DNA of 64,000 bases, taken from Micromonospora gifhornensis (GTDB lineage Bacteria; Actinomycetota; Actinomycetes; Mycobacteriales; Micromonosporaceae). How positions within the stretch are numbered: the stretch's first letter is position 1; each line of letters starts with the position of its first letter. Position numbers and translations under genes: made by a program. The stretch covers positions 1 to 64,000 of the forward strand of contig NZ_BOPA01000001.1 of assembly GCF_016863515.1 (NCBI RefSeq). Reading direction: 5' to 3'. Under the pieces are notes generated by a model. That model did no database searches. It was not told the DNA's origin and saw only the letters and a list, made by a program, of their open reading frames with translations. This document shows, one piece after another, positions 34,915-44,907 of the stretch.

Positions 34915-34954
34915 GCGAAGCGTTCGTGGCCAACGGGCACCGGCCCGATCGTCC

Positions 34955-34960
34955 TAGCCT
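34955..34960 (+). promoter_or_regulatory. -10 box (TAGCCT) for leaderless comEA transcript
   Basis: TAGCCT ends 6 nt before the GTG at 34967, and no ribosome binding site intervenes. Confidence 0.45.
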
Positions 34961-34966
34961 CGCGCG

Positions 34967-36007
34967 GTGTCCAACGACGAGGAGACGGCGGTACGGGCGC
35001 GCCTGTGGCGACTCATGCCCGACGCGGCCGAACACGCTGCTGACGCACCGGTGGTGCCCGACGCACCTGCGGCCGAGCCGGAATCCGAGGACTCAGGCAT
35101 GCCCGAGTTCCGCCTGCGCGGCCCTCGTTCGGCGTCGGTGGCGGCCTCCACGCCGCTGGACTGGCCGACGGTCCCGCTGCCCGTCCGCCCCGCCACCATC
35201 GACCGGAACCCCCTCCCGCCGACCGTGGCCGGGCCATCCATGGTCGGGCCTGCCCGGCTGACTGGGCCGGGGTGGGTTGATCCGGGGCCGTCGGTCGGGC
35301 CGGAGTCGACCGATTCGCGGTCCGGGCTCGACGCGGCCGAGGCCGCGTCGGCGTCGCGGTTGCCGGGGCCGGGGGCCTTCGATCCGGGCCGGCGGGGGGT
35401 TCGGGCACTGGCCGTGGTCGCGGTCCTGGTGGTGCTCGGTGCCGCCGGCTGGACCTGGCGCTCCCGACCACAGGTCGAACCGGTCAGCGCGGTAACCGGC
35501 GCACCCACCGCGGTCCCGTCCGACAGTTCGGGAGACGAGCAGGCCGACGGGGCGACCGGTGAGGCGACCGGCGAGGTGGTGGTCGCGGTGGCGGGCAAGG
35601 TCCGGCGCCCCGGACTGGTGCGACTGCCGGCCGGTGCGCGGGTCGCCGATGCCGTCGAGGCAGCCGGCGGAGCGTTGCCCGGAGTGGACGTGGCCATGCT
35701 CAACCCGGCCCGCAAGGTCGCCGACGGCGAGTTGATCCTGGTCGGCGTGGCGGCGGCCACCCCGGCGGTGGGGGCCGCCCCAGGTGCCGACCCGGCGGCG
35801 GGCGCGGCCCCGGGTGGCCGGCTCAATCTCAACACCGCGAGCCAGTCCCAACTGGAAACGCTGCCCGGGGTCGGGCCGGTGCTGGCCCGACGCATCATCG
35901 AGCACCGCGACGAGCACGGCGGCTTCCGGTCCGTCAGCGATCTACGCCAGGTCAACGGCATCGGCGACGCACGGTACGAGGAACTCAAAGACCTGGTGAC
36001 GGTGTGA
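34967..36007 (+). CDS. comEA: ComEA family DNA-binding protein
   Basis: Predicted membrane-tethered DNA receptor for uptake. 346 residues: a long, disordered, Pro/Ala/Glu-rich cytoplasmic part (1-145), one membrane segment (about 146-163, ALAVVAVLVVLGAAGWTW), a SLBB-type domain (about 203-262, VVVAVAGKVRRPGLVRLPAG), and a C-terminal helix-hairpin-helix pair (about 285-345, LETLPGVGPVLARRIIEHR and LRQVNGIG). The cytoplasmic extension is much longer than in Bacillus ComEA. It is coupled to comEC by GTGA. Natural competence in this group is not established. Confidence 0.92.
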   Translation: MSNDEETAVRARLWRLMPDAAEHAADAPVVPDAPAAEPESEDSGMPEFRLRGPRSASVAASTPLDWPTVPLPVRPATIDRNPLPPTVAGPSMVGPARLTGPGWVDPGPSVGPESTDSRSGLDAAEAASASRLPGPGAFDPGRRGVRALAVVAVLVVLGAAGWTWRSRPQVEPVSAVTGAPTAVPSDSSGDEQADGATGEATGEVVVAVAGKVRRPGLVRLPAGARVADAVEAAGGALPGVDVAMLNPARKVADGELILVGVAAATPAVGAAPGADPAAGAAPGGRLNLNTASQSQLETLPGVGPVLARRIIEHRDEHGGFRSVSDLRQVNGIGDARYEELKDLVTV

Positions 36008-38478
36008 CGACGGACGGGGCATCCTCGTCTCGGCGCACCTCGGCGGTGGCCGAGCTGAGGCGCTCGGGCGACGGCACCTTCGGAGCGGCCGGGGCGATCG
36101 TCGGCCTGGACGGTGCCCAGATCCCCGATCTCCGGCTGGCTGGGCTGGCCGTGGCAGCCTGGCTGACCGCCCTGGTCGGGCTGCACGTCGACGCCGGGCG
36201 GGCGTTGCTGGTGGCCGCCGTCGCGGCCGGTCTGGCCGTGCTGGTGGCACTGCACCTGATCGGGGTGGCCGGCCGTCCCGGCACGGTCGCACGCCGATAC
36301 GGCTGGATCGTGGTGTCGGTACTGATCGGCGTCGTCTGCGGTGGTGCCGCGACCTCGGCCCGGCTGGCCGTACGCGACGCCGAGCCGATCCGCGCACTTG
36401 TCGACGACCGGGCCCAGGTCACCGCCGAACTGGTCGTCCGGGACGATCCACGGCCGGTACGCGGCGGCATCGTGGGCCGCCCGCCCACCCTGCTGGTACG
36501 GGCCAAACTGGTGAACGTCACCGGCCCGGAGGGGCAGCGGGTGGCCGTACCGGCCCGCGTGCTGGTGCTCACCGACGATCCGGCCTGGCGGCACCTGCTG
36601 CCCGGGCAACGGCTCACCGCCGAGGGGCGGTTGACCGAACCGCGCGGTGGTGATCTGACCGCCGCCGTGCTGCTGGCCGCCGGCCCGCCCGACCGGCTCG
36701 GGACACCCTCGGCGCTGCAGCGGGTCGCCGGTCGGCTGCGTGCCGGTCTGCAGCAGGCGTGTGCGCCGTTGCCGGACGAGCCCGGTGGCCTGCTGCCCGG
36801 GCTGGTGGTCGGCGACACGAGCCGGCTGCCCGACGCGGTCGAGGAGGACTTCCGCGCCACCGGAATGACGCATCTCAATGCGGTATCCGGTTCCAATGTC
36901 GCGATCATCGCCGGGGCGGTGTTGCTGGTGGCCCGCTGGGCGCGGGCCGGCCCCACCCTGGCCGCCGTGCTCTGCGGGCTGGCACTCGTGGGCTTCGTGA
37001 TCCTGGTGCGTCCCTCGCCGAGCGTGGTCCGGGCGGCCACCATGGGTGCGATCGGGCTCGCCGCGCTGGCCGCCGGCCGCCCCCGAGCAGCGGTACCGGC
37101 GCTGGCCGCCGCCGTGGCGGTGTTGGTGCTTGTCGACCCGGATCTGGCCGGGGACCCCGGCTTCGCGTTGTCGGTGATGGCCACCGGCGGTCTGTTGCTG
37201 CTCGCGCCACGGTGGCGCGACGGGCTGCGGCGGCGGGGCGTACCTCCGGGGGCGGCCGAGGCGCTGGCGGTGCCGGCTGCCGCGCAGTTGGCCTGTTCGC
37301 CGGTGATCGCCGGCCTGTCGGGCACCGTCAGCCTGGTCGCGGTGCCGGCGAACCTGCTCGTGGTGCCGGCGATCGCCCCGGCCACCGTGCTCGGTGTGGT
37401 GGCCGCGACGGTGTCGCCGGTCTGGCCGTTCGGTGCCGAGATCGCGGCCTGGCTGGCGCACTGGCCGGCGTGGTGGTTGGTGCTGGTCGCCCGGTACGGC
37501 GCACGCATGCCGATGGGGAACCTGCCCTGGCCGGGCGGAGTGACCGGGGCGTTGCTGCTGGCGGGGCTGACCGTGGCCCTGTTGGTCGCCGCCCGGCGGC
37601 CGGTGGTGCGCCGCCTGGTCGCGGTGGGCACGGTCGCGGTGATGCTCGGCACCGTGCCGGTGCGGGTGATCGCGCCGGGCTGGCCGCCGAAGGGTTGGGT
37701 CATCGCGGTCTGCGCCGTCGGTCAGGGTGACACGGTGGTGTTGCCGGTGGCGCCCGGGCGGGCGGTCGTCATCGACACCGGCCCGGATCCGGGGGCGGCG
37801 GACGCCTGTCTACGCCGGCTCGACGTGCGCCGGGTGCCGTTGCTTGTGGTCAGCCACTTCCACGCCGACCACACCGCTGGTGTGGCGGGGGTGTTCCGGG
37901 GGCGGCGGGTCGACCTGGTGTCGACTCCGCAGTGGCCTGAGCCGGCAACCGGGCGAAACCAGGTCCACGACACCGCCGCCACCCACGGCACCCCGGTGGT
38001 GCCGGTGGCGGCCGGGTGGCGGTACCAGGCTGGCGCGGTCGACCTGCTCGTCGTCGGCCCGCCCTACCCGATGCGGGGAACCCGGTCGGATCCGAACAAC
38101 AACTCGCTGATGCTGCTCGCCACGGTGGCCGGGGTGCGGATCATGCTCACCGGCGACGCCGAGACCGAGGAGCAGCAGGCACTGCGGGAACGGTTGCCCG
38201 TACACCGGCTGCGGGCCGACGTGCTGAAGGTTGCTCACCACGGCAGCGCGTTCCAGGACGCAGCCTTCCTGGACGCGATCGCACCGGCGGTCGCGCTGGT
38301 GCCGGTGGGTGCGGGCAACACCTACGGGCATCCGAGCGACGCGGTGCTGGCCCGGTTGTCCCGAGGCGGAGCGCGGGTGTTGCGTACCGACATCGACGGG
38401 GACGTGGCGGTGGTGCTCGCCGCGTCCGGGCTGGCCGTGGTGCTGGGCGGTGTCGACCTGAGTCGGTCCACCCCGTGA
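36004..38478 (+). CDS. comEC: ComEC/Rec2 family DNA-uptake channel protein
   Basis: An 824-residue polytopic membrane protein. The N-terminal membrane helices and an OB-like domain come first (DUF4131-type, about 45-210). The competence core with many helices follows (about 240-560), including MTHLNAVSGSNVAI. A C-terminal metallo-beta-lactamase-like domain (about 570-820) keeps the metal motif HFHADH at 618-623 and the later GDAETEEQ and HHGS metal sites, so nuclease activity is plausible. The GTG start overlaps the comEA stop. Complete, with no frameshift. Confidence 0.94.
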   Translation: MTTDGASSSRRTSAVAELRRSGDGTFGAAGAIVGLDGAQIPDLRLAGLAVAAWLTALVGLHVDAGRALLVAAVAAGLAVLVALHLIGVAGRPGTVARRYGWIVVSVLIGVVCGGAATSARLAVRDAEPIRALVDDRAQVTAELVVRDDPRPVRGGIVGRPPTLLVRAKLVNVTGPEGQRVAVPARVLVLTDDPAWRHLLPGQRLTAEGRLTEPRGGDLTAAVLLAAGPPDRLGTPSALQRVAGRLRAGLQQACAPLPDEPGGLLPGLVVGDTSRLPDAVEEDFRATGMTHLNAVSGSNVAIIAGAVLLVARWARAGPTLAAVLCGLALVGFVILVRPSPSVVRAATMGAIGLAALAAGRPRAAVPALAAAVAVLVLVDPDLAGDPGFALSVMATGGLLLLAPRWRDGLRRRGVPPGAAEALAVPAAAQLACSPVIAGLSGTVSLVAVPANLLVVPAIAPATVLGVVAATVSPVWPFGAEIAAWLAHWPAWWLVLVARYGARMPMGNLPWPGGVTGALLLAGLTVALLVAARRPVVRRLVAVGTVAVMLGTVPVRVIAPGWPPKGWVIAVCAVGQGDTVVLPVAPGRAVVIDTGPDPGAADACLRRLDVRRVPLLVVSHFHADHTAGVAGVFRGRRVDLVSTPQWPEPATGRNQVHDTAATHGTPVVPVAAGWRYQAGAVDLLVVGPPYPMRGTRSDPNNNSLMLLATVAGVRIMLTGDAETEEQQALRERLPVHRLRADVLKVAHHGSAFQDAAFLDAIAPAVALVPVGAGNTYGHPSDAVLARLSRGGARVLRTDIDGDVAVVLAASGLAVVLGGVDLSRSTP

Positions 38479-38499
38479 AGCAGGTTCATCATCGACCAG

Positions 38500-38555
38500 G
38501 GAATAGACCCCAATTTATGGAGATTAGCGGCAAATTAGATATATGTCTGGATTTG
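38500..38555. other. AT-rich island upstream of holA
   Basis: Between comEC and holA lies a stretch with far more A+T than its surroundings, including CCAATTTATGGAG, CAAATTAGATATATG and a CAAAT...ATTTG inverted pair. It may contain a strong -10 (TAGATAT) or a protein binding site. No gene is evident in it. Confidence 0.4.
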
Positions 38556-38632
38556 CGCTGTGTGCGGGGTCCGCCCGTGCGGTGCGGCCGACCGGACTGG
38601 ACCGGGCCGCTGAGCGTGCGAATATGGGCGGC

Positions 38633-39604
38633 GTGACCGCCGCCAGTGCCGCTCCTATTGTGCTCGTCCTCGGTGACGAGGAGCTGCTCGCCACGCGTGC
38701 GGTGGCCGAAACCGTCGCCACCGCGCGGGCCGCCGACCCGGACGTCGACGTCCGCGAATACCAGGCTGGTCAGCTCAGTGTCGGCGAGATCGACGAGATG
38801 CTCAGCCCGTCGCTGTTCGGTGGTCGCCGGGTGCTGGTGCTGCGTTCCGGTCAGGACGCCCGCAAGGATCTGGTCGCGGCCCTGCTGGCGTACGCGAAGA
38901 ATCCCGACCCGGACGTGCAGCTGATCGTGCAGCATCTCGGTGCGGCCAAGGGCAAGGCGTTCGCCGACGGGCTGAAGGCGGCCGGTGCCCACGTCATGCC
39001 GGCGGCCAAGCTGAAGGGGCACCGTGACCGGGTGGCCTTCGTCCGGGACGAGTTCCGTCGGGCCGGTGGGCGGTGCACCGACGACGCCGCCGAGGCGTTG
39101 ATCGCCGCGGTCGGCAACGACCTGCGGGAGCTCGCCGCGGCCTGCGCACAGCTGATCGCCGACACCGACGGTCGGATCGGCGCCGACACCGTGGCCCGTT
39201 ACTACCGGGGCCGGGTGGAGGTGAGTGGCTTCACCGTGGCCGACGCCACCATGGTCGGTGACCTGCCGGGTGCGCTGGAGGCACTGCGGTGGGCCCTGCA
39301 CGTCGGGGTGGACCCGGTGCCGATCGCCGATGCGCTCGCCGACGGGATCCGCACCGTCGCCCGGGTCGCCTCCGCCGGGAGGGGCAGCCCCTATCAGTTG
39401 GCGAGCAGCCTGGGCATGCCGCCGTGGAAGGTCGAACGGGCCCAGCGGCAGGCACGTGGTTGGACGCCCGAGGGGCTGGTCCAGGCGATGCAGGCGGCGG
39501 CCGAGTGCAACGCGGCGGTCAAGGGCGGCTCGGACGACCGGGCGTACGCGCTGGAACGGGCCGTCTTCTCAGTGGCCGCCGCGCGGCGGGACGGCAACAG
39601 ATGA
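38633..39604 (+). CDS. holA: DNA polymerase III subunit delta
   Basis: Clamp-loader subunit that opens the beta clamp, 323 residues. IVLVLGDEELLATRAV at the start, LRSGQDARKD, and the C-terminal domain with AYALERAVFSVA fit HolA. No arginine-finger or Walker motif is expected. The start is uncertain between GTG at 38633 (GGGCGG just upstream) and ATG at 38624. An open frame from 38543 is not conserved. The stop overlaps the next gene by ATGA. The holA-rpsT neighbourhood is a conserved bacterial arrangement. Confidence 0.94.
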   Translation: MTAASAAPIVLVLGDEELLATRAVAETVATARAADPDVDVREYQAGQLSVGEIDEMLSPSLFGGRRVLVLRSGQDARKDLVAALLAYAKNPDPDVQLIVQHLGAAKGKAFADGLKAAGAHVMPAAKLKGHRDRVAFVRDEFRRAGGRCTDDAAEALIAAVGNDLRELAAACAQLIADTDGRIGADTVARYYRGRVEVSGFTVADATMVGDLPGALEALRWALHVGVDPVPIADALADGIRTVARVASAGRGSPYQLASSLGMPPWKVERAQRQARGWTPEGLVQAMQAAAECNAAVKGGSDDRAYALERAVFSVAAARRDGNR

Positions 39605-40056
39605 GCGGAGCCTCCCGTGGCTCGTGGGCCACGATCCCGGCGGACGAGCAGCGGTACCGCCCGTTCTACGCCCGGGCGCTGAGGCTGCGTTTCGTCAATC
39701 CGGGTGGGGTGCTCTGCTTCCTGTTCTTCGAGGGTGCGATCGCGTTGGCGACCCTGCTCGTCCTCGCCGAACTGGTCAAGTGGTGGGCGATCGTGGTGCT
39801 GCCGACGGCGGTGGCCGTCATGGTCAAGCTCAACGACCTGGTGGTCGCGATGGTGGTCCGTTCGGCGGCCGCCGTGCCCGAGCAAGAACGCGACCGGTTC
39901 CGGCGGCAGGTGGAACCGGTCGTGGGGCGGGCCCAGGTCGACTGGCTGCCGCACAGCGTGCCCGGTGTGGTGGTCCGGGTCGGGCCGGCGGACAGCGTCA
40001 AACCCGCCGACGGCACCGACGCAGCGTCCGGCCGGTCAGCAGGCAGGCGAGAGTAA
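39601..40056 (+). CDS. Two-helix membrane protein, hypothetical
   Basis: A 151-residue protein that I do not recognise. Two hydrophobic helices (about 34-57 and 60-82) carry CFLFFEGAIALATLLVL and WWAIVVLPTAVAVMV, followed by a charged domain with VPEQERDRFRRQVEP and WLPHSVPGVVVRVGP. The N-terminus has DEQRYRPFYARALRLR. It is coupled to holA through an ATGA overlap, so it is a real gene, likely of a conserved actinobacterial membrane family. Confidence 0.8.
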   Translation: MSGASRGSWATIPADEQRYRPFYARALRLRFVNPGGVLCFLFFEGAIALATLLVLAELVKWWAIVVLPTAVAVMVKLNDLVVAMVVRSAAAVPEQERDRFRRQVEPVVGRAQVDWLPHSVPGVVVRVGPADSVKPADGTDAASGRSAGRRE

Positions 40057-40069
40057 GCCCGGCCAGTCG

Positions 40070-40120
40070 ACGGGTGGACGACGAGAGCGGGTGGATAACC
40101 GGAGCGGGTGGATGACGAGA
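40070..40120. repeat. Three 17-bp tandem repeats near rpsT
   Basis: Units at 40070-40086, 40087-40103 and 40104-40120 share the pattern GCGGGTGGATRACSRGA with few changes. CGAGAGTAAGCCC occurs at 40048 and again at 40116, exactly 68 bp (4 x 17) apart, suggesting the array grew by slippage. It lies between the end of the membrane-protein gene and the rpsT terminator. Confidence 0.6.
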
Positions 40121-40151
40121 GTAAGCCCCAGGGCAGTGCCCCGGGGCTTAC
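40121..40151 (-). terminator. rpsT terminator hairpin
   Basis: GTAAGCCCC (40121-40129) and GGGGCTTAC (40143-40151) pair perfectly, with further pairing possible in the loop. It sits 21 bp past the rpsT stop on the minus strand and could also end transcription of the opposing operon. Confidence 0.65.
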
Positions 40152-40172
40152 GTCAGGTCAGCGGTCGCTGGC

Positions 40173-40439
40173 TCAGGAGGCGAGCGACGCCACGCGCTTG
40201 GCGATCGCCGACTTGCGGTTCGCCGCCTGGTTGGCGTGGATGACGCCCTTGCTGGCCGCCTTGTCCAGCTTCCGGGAGGCGTCCTGCATCAGCGCGGTGG
40301 CCTTCTCGGCGTCACCGGCCTCCGCAGCCTCGTGGAACTTGCGGATGGCGGTCTTCAGCGACGACTTGACCGACTTGTTACGCAGCCGGCGCTTCTCGTT
40401 CTGCCGGTTGCGCTTGATCTGGGACTTGATGTTCGCCAC
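40173..40439 (-). CDS. rpsT: 30S ribosomal protein S20
   Basis: Small-subunit protein binding 16S rRNA, 88 residues, Lys/Arg-rich helices. [18 protein letters not shown] at the start and [19 protein letters not shown] near the end are diagnostic. It begins with GTG. A weak GAGG lies 9 nt upstream. It is convergent with the holA operon, the normal bacterial arrangement. Confidence 0.98.
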   Translation of the reverse strand: MANIKSQIKRNRQNEKRRLRNKSVKSSLKTAIRKFHEAAEAGDAEKATALMQDASRKLDKAASKGVIHANQAANRKSAIAKRVASLAS

Positions 40440-40562
40440 GCGACAGCCTCGTCTTGATAGCTCGGGTTGGTCAGCTTGTGCGCGCGACGAGCATGCGTCA
40501 TCGCTGCGCGAAGAGCCAGGTTACCAGGTCGGCTCGGACGAGCCAAAACGGCACCCGACCAG

Positions 40563-41549
40563 TCAGGTCCACGCCTGGCGGCGGGCCAGCCAGGCCAGCG
40601 CCTGCTCGCCGGTCCACCGCTGGTGGGCGGGTAGCTGGGCCGACGCGGTCGGTGGGGGAGAGGCGGCGGCTGTCAGGTGGTAGCCGGCCAGGGCAGCCAG
40701 GGTCACGTCCAGGGCGTCGGCCGGCGCGTCGGCGGCGGCCGGGTGGGCGGCGAAACGGGTGTCGACGTCCAGCCCGCCGGCGTACCCGGTGATCAACAGC
40801 CCGGCCAGGTCGAACCAGGCCGGTCCGTGACACAGCCAGGTCCAGTCGCAGAACCAGGCGGTCGCGTCGGCACCGATCAGGACGTTGTCCACCCGCAGGT
40901 CACCGTGGGTCAGGCCGGTCGCCTCGGCGGCGTACCCGGGCAGTTTCGACTCCAGCGCGACCAGTTCGGCCAGCCGGCCCGCCACCGGTGCGGGTAGCGG
41001 TGGTGCCGCTTCCCGGCCGGCGGCCACCTCGCCCCACCAGAGGATGTCCTCGCGGGCCAGGTCGGCGAGGCGGGGCAGCCCGAGGTCGGCGAGTTCGGTC
41101 GGCGGCTCGGCGAGCGCGGCGGCGATGTCGACGAACCCGGCGAGGGTGGCGTCCAACTCCGTCGGGTCCCACGGCAGTCGGGGTGTGTGCCCGTCGACCG
41201 GGTCGAGGCAGAGCGCGTACCAGCCCGCCTCCCACAGCGTCCAGCGCAGTCGTGGAACGGGCAGCCCGGCGGGTAGCCGGGTGAGGATGGCGGCCTCCCG
41301 GGCGTACCAGTCGACCAGGTGTGGCTGCTCGGCGCGGGCCGCGGCCTTGACGAACGCGCTGCCGCCGTCGGCGGTGCGCAGCACCGCGGCGAAACCCCGG
41401 GTGAACCCGGCGGTGGCGACCCGGGCCTGGACCACCGGCGCGCCGAGGCGTGCCGACAACGCGGCCCGGACCGCCGCCGGCAGGGCCGCCCAGCCGGGCC
41501 GCTGGGCGGTGGCGTGGTACGACACGGGTGACGCAGACGGGTTGCTCAC
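40563..41549 (-). CDS. Aminoglycoside-phosphotransferase-fold (APH) kinase
   Basis: A 328-residue protein with a kinase fold. The catalytic loop is THGDLRVDNVL (about 220-230) and the DFG-equivalent is CDWTWLCHGPAWFDLA. The N-lobe FVKAA Lys is also present (about 68-72). Such proteins phosphorylate small molecules of many kinds, and drug resistance should not be assumed. The GTG at 41549 (VSNPSASP) is chosen over the upstream ATG at 41579 because GGTGGG directly precedes it. It is divergent from the DUF4240 gene. Confidence 0.88.
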   Translation of the reverse strand: MSNPSASPVSYHATAQRPGWAALPAAVRAALSARLGAPVVQARVATAGFTRGFAAVLRTADGGSAFVKAAARAEQPHLVDWYAREAAILTRLPAGLPVPRLRWTLWEAGWYALCLDPVDGHTPRLPWDPTELDATLAGFVDIAAALAEPPTELADLGLPRLADLAREDILWWGEVAAGREAAPPLPAPVAGRLAELVALESKLPGYAAEATGLTHGDLRVDNVLIGADATAWFCDWTWLCHGPAWFDLAGLLITGYAGGLDVDTRFAAHPAAADAPADALDVTLAALAGYHLTAAASPPPTASAQLPAHQRWTGEQALAWLARRQAWT

Positions 41550-41718
41550 CCCACCATGCTGCCCCGGTGGCAGCGCCACCGCGCGGCCCGGCTACCGAGG
41601 GGCGCGGCGCGGCCGGCCGGCGCGGCCGGGGAGCGACCACGCAAGGGTGGCCGGCAACCGCGCGTGGCGTCCGCGCGCCGTGCGGTGGTGGTGGCGGCGT
41701 CTGCCAGACTGCCAGGCC

Positions 41719-42252
41719 ATGAGGACCGACGAGTTCTGGCAGTTGATCGACAGCGCCCGGTCCGGTGGGGGAGAGCCGGACGCCATCGCCGCTCGGGCGG
41801 TCGCGCTGCTCGCGGCCCGCGACCCCGAGGAGATCATCGGGTACGCCCGCCACCAACAGCGCGTCCTCACCGCCTCCTACCGGGTCGACCTCTGGGGTGC
41901 GGCGTACCTGATCAACGGCGGTGCCTCCGACGACGGCTTCGAGTATTTCCGGGGCTGGTTGATGGCACAGGGCCGGGAGGTCTTCGCCCGCGCGGTGGCC
42001 GAGCCGGACTCGCTGGCCGACCTGCCGCGGGTGCGGTCCGCCTCGCTCAGCGGCGAGGAGTTCGAGTGCGAGGACATGCTGGCGGTGCCGTGGGACGCGT
42101 ACCGCAAGGCGACCGCGACCGAACTCCCCACCGACCGCGAATCGCCGCCGGTGCCCGACCTGAACGACTTCTGGGACTTCGACGACGCCGACGAGGCCCG
42201 GCGTCGGTTGCCCAAGCTCGCGGCCCTGTTCGTGGAGCCGCCACAGGAGTGA
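41719..42252 (+). CDS. DUF4240 domain protein
   Basis: A 177-residue soluble acidic protein. [16 protein letters not shown] at the start, [31 protein letters not shown] in the middle (landmarks [10 protein letters not shown] and [11 protein letters not shown]) and a WDAY segment fit DUF4240, whose function is unknown. The ATG at 41719 begins the conserved region. It sits 94 bp before lepA with no visible terminator, so it may be cotranscribed. Confidence 0.9.
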   Translation: MRTDEFWQLIDSARSGGGEPDAIAARAVALLAARDPEEIIGYARHQQRVLTASYRVDLWGAAYLINGGASDDGFEYFRGWLMAQGREVFARAVAEPDSLADLPRVRSASLSGEEFECEDMLAVPWDAYRKATATELPTDRESPPVPDLNDFWDFDDADEARRRLPKLAALFVEPPQE

Positions 42253-42346
42253 CGGACGCCCGGCCGACGCTCGGCGGGGACGTGGGAGCATAGAGGGGGC
42301 CGGCACGAGCCGGCCTGCTCACGTCAGCCGACCAGAACGGACCGCT

Positions 42347-44224
<1,878 letters not shown>

Positions 44225-44245
44225 CCCCCCTCGGGTGCGGTAGTC

Positions 44246-44300
44246 GTTTCGCCGCAATGGCAGTCACCAGGCAATCCGGTGACCGCCATTGCGGCGAAAC
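44246..44300. repeat. Long intergenic palindrome D (23-nt arms, 1 mismatch)
   Basis: GTTTCGCCGCAATGGCAGTCACC begins at 44246. The inverted copy ends at 44300 with one mismatch (the A in CAGTC pairs against C), leaving a 9-nt loop. It follows lepA, so it may work as a terminator, but it lacks a U-run and resembles palindromes A-C in size. Confidence 0.8.
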
Positions 44301-44362
44301 CGTGTTGACCCACGGGTACGGGCAGGGCGGTGAGACCGGTGGACTGTCGACCGGCATAGGTC

Positions 44363-44389
44363 GGTTTGAGTTCTTCGCGGGTCGGGCAT
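44363..44389 (+). promoter_or_regulatory. Stress-sigma-like promoter of the GlsB-family gene
   Basis: GGTTTG (44363-44368), a 15-nt spacer and GGGCAT (44384-44389) resemble a SigB/SigF promoter. The leader is about 50 nt long and carries GAAGGAGAG before the ATG at 44449. A stress sigma factor would fit the gene family. Confidence 0.4.
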
Positions 44390-44448
44390 TAGGCGGTCAC
44401 GACAGGAAAACCACAAATGTGGATCGTCTTTTGTGAAGGAGAGCGACC

Positions 44449-44736
44449 ATGGAGCTCACCGTCTGGGGCATCATCACCGCGCTGATCGTCGGTCTGATCG
44501 TCGGCGCACTGGGCCGCCTGGTGGTGCCGGGCCGTCAGCCCATGCCGATCTGGCTGCACATGCTCATCGGTGTCGGTGCCGCGCTGCTCGGTACCGTGAT
44601 CGCCCGCGCCTCCGGCTTCGCCGAGACCGCCGGCATCGACTGGCGGGAGCTGATGCTCCAGGTGCTGCTGGCCGCCATCGCGGTCGCGCTGGTCGCCGGG
44701 GTCGGCCGCAGTCGCCGGGGCGTCACCCACCGGTAA
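44449..44736 (+). CDS. GlsB/YeaQ/YmgE family stress-response membrane protein
   Basis: A 95-residue membrane protein with three hydrophobic segments (about 5-23, 32-48, 64-85) and the family landmarks IVGLIVGALGRLVVPG and MLIGVGAALLGTVI. Related proteins (transglycosylase-associated) are induced by envelope or general stress, though their activity is unclear. GAAGGAGAG lies 5 nt upstream. The gene is flanked by a SigB-like promoter and a perfect terminator, so it is monocistronic. Confidence 0.93.
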   Translation: MELTVWGIITALIVGLIVGALGRLVVPGRQPMPIWLHMLIGVGAALLGTVIARASGFAETAGIDWRELMLQVLLAAIAVALVAGVGRSRRGVTHR

Positions 44737-44750
44737 CCGCTGATCACAAA

Positions 44751-44785
44751 GAAAGGCACCCGACCTGAGTGGTCGGGTGCCTTTC
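44751..44785 (+). terminator. Perfect terminator hairpin after the GlsB-family gene
   Basis: GAAAGGCACCCGACC (44751-44765) and GGTCGGGTGCCTTTC (44771-44785) pair perfectly over 15 bp with a 5-nt loop, and the A-rich/T-rich ends give a short U-stretch. Confidence 0.85.
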
Positions 44786-44848
44786 TCGTGCGCATCTTGC
44801 TCTCATCAGCACCGGTGCGGCGGTGGGTGCCGCGAGGTGCTGCCGGGT

Positions 44849-44904
44849 GTTAAGAAGGGCACCCTTTTAGTACGCGAGGCGTTAATAAGGTGCCCTTCCT
44901 TGCA
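44849..44904. repeat. GTTAA...GGGCCC-type palindromic repeat, copy 1
   Basis: GTTAAGAAGGGCACCCTTTT and GGCGTTAATAAGGTGCCC are the two halves. The whole aligns along its length with the element at 53674-53728. Where that copy has GGGGCCC in both halves, this one has GGGCACC in the first and GGTGCCC in the second, so the pairing between halves is kept. It lies between the GlsB terminator and the 3' end of the dioxygenase gene. Confidence 0.7.
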
Positions 44905-44907
44905 TGC

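Noticed and set aside
40563..41549. The APH-fold protein as an aminoglycoside resistance gene
   Set aside because: The fold is shared by many kinases of varied substrates and the setting is chromosomal core, with no resistance or mobility context.
44846..44906. Copy 1 of the repeat as a terminator of the dioxygenase gene
   Set aside because: It lies just past the 3' end, but a better hairpin already ends the upstream gene and the homologous copy at 53674 lies between divergent genes, where no terminator is expected.
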